64,000 bases of DNA from Przewalskia tangutica (Eukaryota > Streptophyta > Magnoliopsida > Solanales > Solanaceae), in assembly GCA_029844215.1 (NCBI GenBank), contig CM056728.1, positions 7,404,001 through 7,468,000 on the forward strand, in the 5' to 3' direction. Below are positions 43,571 to 53,939 of this stretch, one piece after another; positions within the stretch are counted from its first letter, which is position 1; every line of letters begins with the position of its first letter. The notes under the pieces are model-generated. The model was not told where the DNA came from and searched no databases. It saw nothing but the letters and a program-made list of their open reading frames with translations. Position numbers and translations under genes: made by a program.

Positions 43571-45259
43571 TGCCTCGATGAAGGGTATATTGATGTGTAA
43601 TTTTCTGAATGTCTACAAAACTTGGAGAATTGCTTATCAACTATTTTCCTTTGCAATCTTTGCGGGAAAGGAATCTTCTCAGTGTACTCCTTCTCTGGAG
43701 CTTTCTCTAATATTGGGCGATCTTCAACCACCCTCTCTCTCTCTATTTCTACCCTCTGTTCAACCACAGGCTGAGGTGCACGCTGTTCCAATTGTTTTCC
43801 ACTCCTCAGCTGCACTTCCTGACATTGTTCTCTAGGGTTCATCTCTGTATTGCTCGGCAAGGTCCCCTGTGGCCTGTTGTTTGCTAGCTTCGCTAGTTGC
43901 CCCACTTGTGTCTCCAAATTCCTGATGGAGGATCTAGTCTCTGCCATGAATTGGGTCTGGGAGTTGGTGAGTGTCAACAAAGCTTCTCTCAGCTCATCTG
44001 GCTTCTCTTGTTGGACAGGGGCACTGAATTGTTGTTGTGAAGATGAGGCCTGAGTGAATGGTTGCTGATTTTGGTACTGGCCTCTAAACTGATTTTGCTG
44101 CCCTTGCTCACCTCTCCATGAAAAATTTGGGTGATTCCTCCACCCTGGATTGTAGGTGTTTGAGTATGGATTGCAGGGCCTCGATAGTTCCTACGCTTGT
44201 CACCGCTTGCTCGATCGAAATATTGTTAGGATCAGCTGATGGGCATCTATCGAAGGTATGTGGACCACCACACATTTCACAACTCATTGGAATTTGCACT
44301 GCATTTATAGACACTGTATTTTGTTGCAGCTGCTTGGTCAAAAGAGCAACTTGGGCATTAAGTGCAGTGATGGCATCAATCTCATGAACTCCTACTGTTC
44401 TTCCGCTCACTGTCATGTACATTACATGATTATTGGTGGCCATGTCTTCCAATAAATCATGAGCTTCATGTGCGCTTTTTCTCATAAAAGTTCCACCAAG
44501 GCAAAGATCAATGATCGTTACGGTAGTCCCGCTTAGCCCATTATAGAAAATATGGACCAAATTCCGACCAATCTTTGTGATGTGGACACTTTCTTTGCAA
44601 GTCCTTAAATCTCTCCCAAGCTTCATATAGTGATTCTCCATCGCCGATAGAAATTATTCAACTCCTCTCGCCTTCACGCTGCGTAGTGGGAAGAACTTTG
44701 CCAAAAATTTCTGTGCCAACTCTTGCCATGTGAATATCGAATCTGCTGGCAAGGAATTCAACCACACTTTCGCTCTATCCCTGAGTGAGAAGGGAAAGAG
44801 CCTCAATCTGACAAATGCCATCGTTGTATCAGATTCGAATGTTGCACATAACTCTAAGAAATTAGCTATATGCATGTGAGGATCCTCCGACGGCAACCCT
44901 CCAAACTGAACCGTATTCTGCACCATACTCAAAATTGCAGGTTTGATCTCAAAATTATTTGCTCCTATTGCTGGGAGCCTAATGCAAGTTTGTGCTCCGT
45001 TCACCCTCGGCAGCACATAGTCTCCCAAGCTTCTATCCGCTTGGACCTGGACTCTCTCTTCTACATCTATCAGAAATCTCCGAGGCATTCTTTGATTAGG
45101 CTGATGATCACCTAACCCCTCATTCATCTCATTGTTGTTTTGTACGCCTCCCATCTCAATTAAGGCTGAAATTTGCTGGTTCCTTCTGTTCTGTTTACAA
45201 GTCTTCTCAATTTCTGGGTTGAAGGGAACAAGAGTGTTTGCTCCTCTTCTCCTTTGCAT
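43537..45259 (-). pseudogene. gag polyprotein of internal B, frameshifted
   Basis: Three consecutive minus-strand frames, 45259-44654, 44641-44108 and 43980-43537, form one gag. The first has FEIKPAILSMVQNTVQFGGL, EDPHMHIANFLELC and RLRLFPFSLRDRAKVWLNSL, the retrotransposon gag core. The second holds a zinc knuckle C-x2-C-x4-H-x4-C (CEMCGGPHTFDRC). The third has QFMAETRSSIRNLETQVGQL and leads into protease. Frameshifts near 44650 and between 44108 and 43980 break it, unless sequencing errors are responsible. Confidence 0.85.
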
Positions 45260-45409
45260 AAACTGGGTGCCTGAAACAGATCAAAATAAATAAACGGATC
45301 ACGGCACACTGGTTTTCACAAAAATAAAAGAAATAGTAATTAATAAAAACAAAAATAAAAACCAAATTAGAAATTAAGAATAGATAAAATTGATATTGAA
45401 CTATGTCAA

Positions 45410-45427
45410 TCCCCGACAACGGCGCCA
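45410..45427 (-). other. primer binding site of internal B
   Basis: Minus strand TGGCGCCGTTGTCGGGGA, complementary to the 3' end of a tRNA of the type used by Athila elements (reported as tRNA-Asp), 6 bp inside the LTR. The equivalent at 37051-37068 (TGGCGCTGTTGCCGGGGA) serves internal A. Confidence 0.85.
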
Positions 45428-45433
45428 AAAACT

Positions 45434-46916
45434 TGATGCGCGATTTATGCACACACTAACGCAAATGCACGTATCGTGACAAGTAATATAGTCTAGGTAA
45501 GACCGAATATCGTCCTCAGGGACTGGTTTTCAAGTACCGATTATCTATCCTATGGTATCTATTTGGTTAACGTCAATTGAATTGGAGTTCTAAACTAATA
45601 ATGCAGGAAATAAACTAATTATAGAAATACTTTGAATTAAATCAGTTATGATGGAGAATTAGGGCTTCCAAGATCATCAACTATCCACTCTATTCAATCC
45701 TTAATACAGTTAGACTAACTTCTTCTTCTACGTTAAGATAGCAGGTTAACTAGACCGTTTTATACTCCTGTTAAGGTTATATAATCACTCAACCCCAGTA
45801 TAGCACCTTTCTACCTTTCGGTGATAAGATTGACTATAGAGGAGGATTAAGACCAAAAACCTTATTAATGCTACACAAGTATCGGGGTATTTTCATCCAC
45901 GATTTAACCTATGTTTATCCAACTACAGCATATTCACAACCTCCCCTTTCGGATTTCGGTTAGAAATCATAAGAATTATGATAATTAGTGATCAATTAAT
46001 TATCAAGCAATCAAAACAACTATTGAATAAATCTTAAATGAGTGAAGAAGAAACCAAACTAATATATTAATTCATGAATAGAGTTTCAAGTGAATCACAA
46101 GGAAATCCCTAATAAAGTAATTAGCTCCTAGCCATAGTCACACTAAGAACTAATATACTCTCCATACATGAACTGAAATAAATAAAGCAAAAAAAAAGAA
46201 AAGAAAATACTCAAGAACGAGTCTCCAAGCCTTCTAGCATCCAAGGGTTGTGTTGTGGAATATTTACAAGATGGAATGGTGGATGGAATGTAGGATGGGA
46301 ATTGGATGTAGAATGTAGAATGGTGGGGAATGAATTCTTCTAATGATGTAGAGACTATTTATAGACCAAGAATCATTTAGGTGAAGGGTTAAGGATTATG
46401 TAGGTAGGAAAAATTATTAGAATCCTTTTAGGTAAGGGTTTTAAGGTAGGAAAAGTTATCCCTTTAGGTAGGAAAATTTATCCCTTTAGGACTCTGAAAA
46501 CATGTCAAATTCGGCCCAGAACTTCATAAATCCCGTGTCGGCGCCGCGGCCCTGCAGACTGGCGCCTGAAAATCAGCAACTTTCGGAACATTCAGAACAT
46601 TGGCGCGCGCCATGCCGAGGCCGCGCGCTGAGGCGTTTTTCTGGCGGATTTTTGTTTCGTCGTCCTTTTTTCGTCCGGACTTCGTCTGATCTCCTCTATA
46701 ATTCCCGGAACTTCTTAGACTTCATTTTTTGACCCTTTTTGTGTGTAATTCCATCTCATTTATGCTCATTTCATCTCCTTTTCGCCATTTCTCCATTTCT
46801 GACCGTTGTGACACAAAAGAAAGGAAAACGACCCTAATACTATACTAAACATAAATGAAATGAGTAAAATACTAACTAAAAATGACTCAAAAGGTGTATA
46901 TAAAATACACCGTTCA
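45434..46916 (-). repeat. outer LTR (5' LTR), 1483 bp
   Basis: Begins TGATGCGCG and ends CACCGTTCA. Very close to 33233-34663; differences cluster in the GC-rich block at 46540-46640 and in short insertions such as 46271-46290 and 46461-46480. Confidence 0.92.
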
Positions 46917-46921
46917 ACAGG
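46917..46921. repeat. right target-site duplication (ACAGG)
   Basis: Matches 33228-33232. Confidence 0.9.
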
Positions 46922-48118
46922 CTCACAAGCTCTGCAAAACACCGGCAACTAATCCAAAAACTGAACATACGACCTCCATATTAAAATCTGTAAAACAATG
47001 ACCCCAAATTAGTAAACAACAAAGACAAAAATAGTAAAAAAATATAATAATGTAAATTCAAATAAATTTACCTTGTCCTCAGTCATATGATCAAGTGGAT
47101 CCATGAACGGAAGAATTTTGTGGTGCGTATCCACATCACAGGATATGCCTCATGTCCATCTCCACACGTAGGGCATGTTATCAACAATGAAGTCAGGCTG
47201 AGTGTGCGCGACTACGGACTAAAAATGCATCATCATATCCCACACCCATAATTGAAAGAGTCATTAATTTTTTTTATTAGTCGTTATTTCAAAAAGCTAT
47301 ATTTAGAATAAAATTACACACTTAAATATATTACTTGGAGAAGCGCGTGAAATCCACTGACATCACTCCTATCGCCCATAGATGCTCGACATAGTGATCG
47401 ATACAGATAGGCTAGAACAACACCCCCAACTGTAACATCCTAACTGATCTAGATCGGCTAGAAATAACAAATACTCTAACCTCACATGGGTACCCGATGT
47501 ATTCGGGAACATGATGCCTATGAATATGATGAGTAAATATTGACGGGCACGACAATCGATATCCTCCTGAGGTATGTTGTCTAAAAAATGGGATGTTACA
47601 TGTCTATGAGGTGCAAGTGAGCACAGAGGGAAGTCATTGGATATTCGACTATGTCCATGGACATCACCTTACCGAGGGACGTATCCAGTGAGCCTAGTCA
47701 ACTCCTGTCCTAATGTCGGTGCCTGATGAAGGTCCTCCTTAGTGTATAACAGAAGTCCATATACCCGTAGTCCATACATGACATGCACATCTTGAAGGGT
47801 GATAATGGCCTCACCAATGCAGAGATGAAATGTGTGGGTCTCTGGTCGCCATCGCTAAACCATAGCCGTCACAAGAGCCCGATCATGCTGTACCCGACCA
47901 ATAATGACGCAACAGTAGGTATCTCCCCGATACAATATCTTTAAGATGCGGGAATATGGGGGCCGAGATGCTAAAAGGTCCCACACATGTTCCACCCTAC
48001 GTGGATGGAACAACGTACTCATATGTATCTCGCCAGTCCATAATAACTCAGACCTATGATTGTTTTGTAGATAAAGTACTAAGTATCGATGAGCCCCTGG
48101 ATGAAGGCTGGGATCCAT
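46922..48118 (-). pseudogene. plant mobile domain (MAIN-like) protein, N-terminal part
   Basis: The minus frame 48118-47855 reads MDPSLHPGAHRYLVL, HVWDLLASRPPYSRIL, then in a shifted frame VERWRPETHTFHLCIGEAII, TLQDVHVMYGLRVYGLLLY, the core of the plant mobile domain. Related genes MAIN and MAIL1 act in silencing and genome stability, but most family copies belong to transposons. Two gaps (near 47330-47220 and 47070-46990) have GT...AG boundaries on the minus strand and look like introns. Stops and frameshifts break the frame, and a retrotransposon inserted at 46921 separates it from its C-terminal half. Confidence 0.82.
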
Positions 48119-48149
48119 GGAGGTGTCGTATCTGTATTAACAATGTTTA

Positions 48150-49214
48150 AATTATTCATTAATATGTAATATTAATTATGTAATCTTTTATCAAAATATT
48201 ATACTAACTAACTAATTCTTTATCGGGAAATTATATTAACTATCTAAATTTGTGAATTATAATAATTATTCTACTAACTATAATTAACTAACTAATATAA
48301 TATTAATGCTATTTTTAATCCTAAACTAAGGATTGACTATTTCTAATTAATAATTGATAATTAATTATTATACTAACTACAGTTAACGAACTGATATAAT
48401 ATTAATAATATTTTTAATCCTAAACTAATGATGTTCAATGCTAAGCTAAGAATTGCCTATTTCTAATATAATTAACTAACTAATATAATATTAATAATAT
48501 TTTTAATCCTAAATTAATGATGTTCAATCCCAAACTAATGATTAAAGTAATGACAAACTAATTTATTTAACGGAAAATTATATTAAATAACTAATTAAAA
48601 ATTAACACATAAAATTAGATAACTAATTATCACATTAATAATTTACACGGATTAAACGATTTTACAAATAAATAAATTAACATTTACATAATTAACAAAT
48701 ACAATATTATTAAGAGATTAGCATAATTTTTCATAATCAAACAATTAATAAATAATTTACAATTAGGAGATTAATATATTTTACTAATCAAATAATTATC
48801 AAACAATTAACAAAAAATAAATTTTAAAAATTGAAAAATGGTCTGGGCAGTGCACAGACAACCCCTTATTGCGCAAAAAATAAATTGCGAAAACATTTTT
48901 TTTTGAAATTTGAGACTATGAAATATTAAACATGCTTAGGATTATAATGCATTTAACAATATAATTAGAAAATATATAGTAAAATAGCTAGATTAAAGGT
49001 TGTTTTTGAGTTTTGAAATCGAGTTCGACGATACTTTATTCTGAAATCTAAGCTTCGAAACTTGTTCCTTGACTTGAATATATCGAAAATATTGACTTTC
49101 GAGTTGAAATATTAATCAAAAATAAGTTTTTTACGATGTGGGACCTCAATTTTTTTACTTTTAATAGCGATTGATTTTTAAATTGGAAGTGGGGGATTAG
49201 TGGGGAAGAAGCAG
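48150..49214. other. AT-rich 5' part of the MULE
   Basis: No coding sequence. It must hold any promoter of the mobile-domain gene. It contains the repeats at 48286-48545. Confidence 0.55.
48286..48545. repeat. three imperfect direct repeats
   Basis: Copies start near 48286, 48383 and 48470, each with TAACTAACTAATATAATATT, then TTTTTAATCCTAAACTAA; spacing about 97 and 87 bp. Confidence 0.75.
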
Positions 49215-49393
49215 TCCCCGTCGGTCTATATACCCCTTTTGTGCAGGAAATTCCAGCGCAATAGGACTTAACGAGCCATTACGATTAAGTCCTTTTGAGT
49301 AGAAATTTCATGCGTAAAATATATTTAATGTCACATCTTTTGGATTATTTTGGTTCAAAGCCTCAATTTTTGGGTCATTTAAGTTCCACACTC
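49215..49393. repeat. right terminal inverted repeat of the MULE
   Basis: Inverted partner of 31010-31190; the adjoining TATTTAATC (49394-49402) is the target duplication. Confidence 0.78.
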
Positions 49394-49402
49394 TATTTAA
49401 TC

Positions 49403-49803
49403 CCTTGCTATTAATATCATAAAAGAGGAATATTGAAATAATAATAAGGGAAAAGGTGCAAATATACTCTTGAACTCTATGATTTAGAATAAATATACCC
49501 TTCGTTTAAAAAGTGGTCCATTCTAACATAATATTTTTTGGCCTTCTTGAATTCAACGCCTTTACTTTAGAAAGTAATTTATATTTAACCTCTATTCTAC
49601 TACTCGAACAAGAATATACTTGTTGTTAGTGAATTGAAGTTCCAACTACTAAAATCTCATGTCACTTCCCTTTTTGGGAGGAGGACACCACGTAGCATCT
49701 CGCCTCACCACCCGTATAGCTACAATTTGAAGTTTGTTCATCAAGTTTTTTAAATTTTTACTTCTTTTTCTCTTTTTCCTATTCACACTATATAGGGCAA
49801 AAT
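49403..49803. other. intergenic DNA
   Basis: No gene. AAGGTGCAAATATACTC...AATAAATATACCC near 49453-49502 resembles the end of a MITE, but no partner end was found. Confidence 0.4.
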
Positions 49804-50943
49804 TGTTATAAACGAATTATGATGCAACGCGTGACAATTGATGTTGAGTCAAGTCCAAGTCAGTTTGAGGCATCACCGGTAGCATTCAAATGATATCGGA
49901 AGCGACACAAGCATAACTTATACCGATAATGCAGAAGATTGAAAGTCGTTTGAATTGTAACGGGCATCCGTTATCAAACCGGTCACACGTCTTTCAATGA
50001 GGCTTTAGTGACATTTATTGGAATATTGATTATCCAATTATTATAATATTCATTTTTTTTGTATTAATGAGTGCATGTTTTGTGGATTGTGTACCCATAT
50101 AGCTCATGCATAAATAGGGCACATTACTCCATTGTAACAGATCCGATTATAGCTATTACAAAATACTCACTGATATTCTCTTGATTATGTGCTTTCATAC
50201 AAGTTATCGTCACTTTGCTCATAAGCTGACACAAGACTCAGACTAATTACTATTTACTTTATCTTGTTAATATTTGTTTTCAGTATAATTCATCTAGAAT
50301 TCATATCTTATGTGTCACTTGAGATCCACGTGTCCTTGACCACGTATACAAATTCAACTGTACCATTTTACGGGTAAACAATTTGGCGCCCACCGTGGGG
50401 CCTGGACAATTGTGGTGTCACAACTGACCCCTTACTAATCTAATTTTTTCTTTAAGTCTTATTCTTTGTTCAGGTCAAATAGATGAAAGGAATAAGCGAA
50501 AGCAGCCGCAACGTCGGGGATAACACAAACAATCTTGGGCCAGATGGTTTGCCAATCAGAACACGAGACTCGAAGACTCTATGCATACAATCGGAGTCAC
50601 TACCTGAGACAGTCAGACTCAACATGGAAACGTTCCCACTAATGAAACACCTGAAGACGCCATACAAAATCTTCGAGCGCGGAATGTTGCAATAAGTGAG
50701 GAGTTAGAACGTCTGAAGCAGTTTCAAGAGGAGTTCATGTCCAAAAATGCCGACAGTACTCCAATAGGAGAACCAATGCTCCCATCAAACACACTTAGAG
50801 AAAACGGTGATGATCAAGGCATATCTGGAAATGATAGTTTAGAGAGCGAAGCCCTTGAAAATTCGTTCCACGAAAAGGTACAGAAGTTCATGACAAGCAA
50901 AGTTGATACCAATGCAGAAAAGACGGAAAACACAGGCCAGTAG
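49804..50943 (+). mobile_element. Ty3/gypsy element: 5' LTR and gag start, truncated
   Basis: LTR 49804-50380 (577 bp, TGTTATAAACG...GGGTAAACA, promoter GCATAAATAGG near 50109) followed by the primer-site-like TTGGCGCCCACCGTGGGGCC at 50383-50402, typical of plant gypsy elements. Then come frames 50483-50695 and 50737-50943, acidic, Ser/Glu-rich sequence that fits the start of a gag (ISEELERLKQFQEEFM), with a frameshift near 50690. The element ends abruptly at about 50943. Confidence 0.7.
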
Positions 50944-51675
50944 TTTCGTGTCATGACCCAAATCACTTATCGTGCGGGCACCTACCCTTTTTCTACTGGT
51001 AGGCGAACTCATCTCTTACAGATCCATCCAACAACATAAATAAAAATAAGAACAATAGAAGTCTAAAACATAGATATATGATAATGCGAAATACAACAAC
51101 TACCCAAGGAATCTGGTCTGAATAGTACAAGAACTTCTAAGTATACAACTGAAATAAAGTTACAGCCACAACCTGAATACAACTTCTATTTAGAATGATA
51201 ATTAAATATAATAGTCTAGATGAACTCCATGAGATCCATAAAGGCTAATCGAACCTCGCTCATACACCTGGAACAACTCTACACCCCGAAAAGTGTATAT
51301 CAAGAATAATATCAGTACAAACACTATGTACTGGTAGGTATCATAGGCCGACAATAGTTAGCTATCATATATAAAGGAATAAACTGAAGGATAGACATGC
51401 TCGTAATCAAGTACAAACACTGCAGTCCAAGAATAATAACTCAAGTATAGAAGTATCATGTCAGAATCCATGAAGTACGAGAATGAAGTAATCACTAAGA
51501 CCATACTCGTAAGACTTGCAGTAATGTGAAACACTTTCCCTTATCCCTAATTTTTTTCTTAAAAAAAGAAAAATAATGGGTACCTTAGTTTCGTTAGCAT
51601 TAGTTTCATTACTGCCAGTCATGACTTTTGCTCAAAAAGAAGAAAAAATAAACAAATCTTGACGACGACGAGTCT
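50944..51675. other. probable retrotransposon non-coding fragment
   Basis: Begins TGTCATGACCCAAAT and includes GGTAGGCGAACTCATC, phrases I associate with untranslated parts of Solanaceae gypsy elements. No ORF or element ends found. Confidence 0.35.
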
Positions 51676-52010
51676 TTTACAACAACAACAACGTACCCAG
51701 TGACATTTCACAATGTGGGGTCGGAGGAGGGTAGAGTGTACACATACCTTACCTTGATAGTTAATTAGAGCGGTTGTTTCCGGGAGATCCTCGACTCAAG
51801 ACAAAGTATAATCACAAGTAAAGCAAGCAAAGCAACGCAAGAGAAACGGCCAGACCCAAACAAGAAATTAAAGCAATATGAACATGCTGATAACAAAATC
51901 AAATACGCCATGGTAGCGCATTCTGACAGAAGGAAGCAATAACTAACTTAGATAAATAATATCAACAAAGTACACTAGGGAACACATGCAACATAAATCA
52001 AACTGCAGGG
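51676..52010 (-). mobile_element. RTE-type LINE 3' end
   Basis: Reverse-complement copy of the tails at 21866-22175 and 59160-59496: ACAACAACAACGTACCCAG, GTGGGGTCGGAGGAGGGTAG, CAGACCCAAACAAGAAATTA. No coding part remains. Confidence 0.82.
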
Positions 52011-52147
52011 GACTATAAAGCAATACTGCGCCTATAAGAAAAAAACATAAATCAAGTGACACTATTATTGGAAGATAAGATTTCAGCAATGGTTTTGGTT
52101 AGAATTAGTAGCAGCCTAGCAGGGATTCAATAAAGAAGTTTCATTAG

Positions 52148-52445
52148 TTCTCCGGGGCATAGTCCAGTGGAAAAAGCCTGAGCGCTATAAGACGCTCTGA
52201 CATGAACAGCGTGAGTTTGATTCCCCGCAAGCACGAAGAAATTCTGCATGTTGGGGAATTTGACCTTGTCTCATTGATCAGTTGTACGCTCCCAGAAATT
52301 TGGCCACAGGAGCACATCCCGCTATTTACCTGGTGATAGTGTTGAAGGACCGGTGCTATTACCTCCAAAACGTCTGGGTAATACAAATAAAGTAGTCAGA
52401 CGCAAGCCTGGAAACCTCGGTTATCAAAAAAAATAAAAAAAATAA
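52148..52445 (+). mobile_element. SINE with perfect 19-bp duplications
   Basis: Head with GCATAGTCCAGTGG (A box) and GTGAGTTTGATTCCCC (B box), a body of about 200 bp and a tail of AAATAAAA repeats. AATAAAGAAGTTTCATTAG flanks it at 52129-52147 and 52446-52464, perfect 19-bp duplications, implying a fairly recent insertion. Confidence 0.9.
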
Positions 52446-52464
52446 AATAAAGAAGTTTCATTAG

Positions 52465-53125
52465 ATATTGAGTTAAAAGGAGGAGAAGTCGTCCTTTAAA
52501 GAATGCAACAGCCCTACAACACAAGTAAAAAGTTCTCCCAATTCTCCATCATTTGTGAAGCACTAGAAAACAGCTTTCTATTTTCTCAAACTGATAAGAT
52601 CTGTAGATTCTGAATGAAGCAAACTCTAGTTAGATAGCGGGAATGTTACAAACAAAAATCCTGGATATAGGCTGTCTTTTTTTACTAACTGCAAATCTTA
52701 ATTAATTAATTAACTGAGCTGGAGAACGATTTATTTTCTTGTTTTATACTCTTTGAGCAGATAAAAGGGGTAAAAGATTGGATGAGATCAATTTAGTGAG
52801 CTGCAACTAAAAACCCGAAAAATCAACATTCATTAACCTCTAAGTAAAAGATTAACCTTAGCAATGAAAGACGACGATGAGTCTTTTATCTTCATAATTT
52901 CCTTAATGTCCAAATTACACCTTAACAATGGTGCAAGCTGTCACGGTCAAATATAGAACTCAACGAGATTGCAGTCGAATACCCCTAGGAAATCTCGGGT
53001 GTCTTGTGAAAGATGTATTCATATGTATCAACCAAATAACTTAACTTTTATTCGAATAAAAAGATGCTTTTGGTTTTATACTACGAGCTGAAAGCAACAA
53101 GTAACTAAAGCAACAATTAACTAGA
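52465..53125. other. intergenic DNA, no gene seen
   Basis: No convincing ORF. The stretch 52925-53000 (TGTCACGGTCAAATATAG) might be the tail of a retrotransposon, but this could not be supported. Confidence 0.4.
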
Positions 53126-53939
53126 TGTTGAAAATTTACTAAACGTGAAATAAAGTTAATCCTATTAATTATGACTCGAACAATTGGGACCCCGCACGTC
53201 GGAATCGTTGTTTCCATACACATGCACATAATGTGTCAAGAATCGTAATTTTCTTAATGGAAGAGATATTGGTACGTATACGAATTGTTTGAGACGTAAG
53301 ATAATATATGGTTATTGGCCAAATGACAATGATTTCACGTTGGTAAATGAAGAAAGACGTGTACGATGTGTAAAAGATGAAACGAGTCGAAAAAAGCCGC
53401 AGAGTCTCGAAGGGTCACGACGCTTCAACGTCGGAGTCGCGGCGCCGGCGACGCCGATACTACGAAGTTTGGCGCCACGGCGCCACTCGTAGGCCGCGGC
53501 GCACGATCGCTTTGCATCGTTGGAGAAGAACGAAAACTAATTTTTGGGCTGACTTTGGAGCATTAATTCTCCATTATTTGACTCATGAATTCAGCCATTA
53601 TTTAGCTGAATTGTAACTCCACAATCAAGGCTATTATATGGTCTTTATTGGCCATTACTTGGCTATGTGGAAGGTCATCTTCTCCACACTATAAAATGGA
53701 GCCTTGGGCTCATTTGCAAAACACACCAAACACTTAACAATTCTGAAAATTGTCTTTCTCTCTTGCAATCTCCACACACTCAAAAATCTTTCTTTCTTAG
53801 CGAACACTTGAGTCTCCTTTGCTCACTCGTTTGATTGTTGGTTTATCTTGGGAGATAAGTTGTCATGACACCGTTAAAGGATAATACGGGGCAATATTAT
53901 CTTAAGGATAGATTGAAAAATCAATCGACTCAGCAAACA
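53126..53939 (+). repeat. Copia LTR, 814 bp
   Basis: Starts TGTTGAAAATTTAC and ends GCAAACA; homologous to the solo LTR at 28544-29358. Promoter ACTATAAAATGG near 53688-53699. A GC-rich block with GCGGCGCCGGCG, GGCGCCACGGCGCC and GGCCGCGGCGC lies at 53435-53510, about 190 bp upstream of the promoter. Confidence 0.85.

Larger units (their letters stand above)
39556..45433 (-). mobile_element. internal region B with gag, protease and accessory ORF
   Basis: Runs from a primer site at 45410-45427 to a polypurine tract at 39556-39572 (minus strand GTTTGGGGGTATT). Order in the direction of transcription: gag (45259 to 43537), protease (43570 to about 43080), a short basic tail, the post-pol sequence GACGTTAAAGACAGCGCTAC near 42800, a GC-rich block (42405-42620), then the accessory ORF (41946 to 40810). 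There is no room for reverse transcriptase or integrase between protease and the post-pol sequence. Confidence 0.85.
33233..46916 (-). mobile_element. Athila-like Ty3/gypsy complex with four LTRs
   Basis: Order from left to right: outer LTR (33233-34663), internal A (34664-37074), inner LTR (37075-38322), 9-bp junction, inner LTR (38332-39555), internal B (39556-45433), outer LTR (45434-46916). All parts point leftwards (minus strand). The outer LTRs are flanked by ACAGG duplications, so the whole behaves as one insertion. The outer pair are alike and the inner pair are alike, but the two pairs differ from each other. Gag, protease and an accessory ORF survive in internal B; reverse transcriptase, RNase H and integrase are absent. 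The primer site TGGCGCCGTTGTCGGGGA is the type used by Athila elements. Confidence 0.88.
31010..49393 (-). mobile_element. Mutator-like element (MULE) carrying a plant mobile domain gene
   Basis: The two ends are inverted copies: GAGTCCGGAACTTAAATGAC at 31010 and the reverse complement of GTCATTTAAGTTCCACACTC ending at 49393, with similarity continuing for roughly 180 bp. A 9-bp duplication TATTTAATC flanks them, in the 9-11 bp range of Mutator elements. Without the 13.7-kb retrotransposon complex inside, it is about 4.7 kb. It encodes a MAIN-like plant mobile domain protein on the minus strand; I see no MURA-type transposase, so it was probably moved by another element. Confidence 0.78.
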
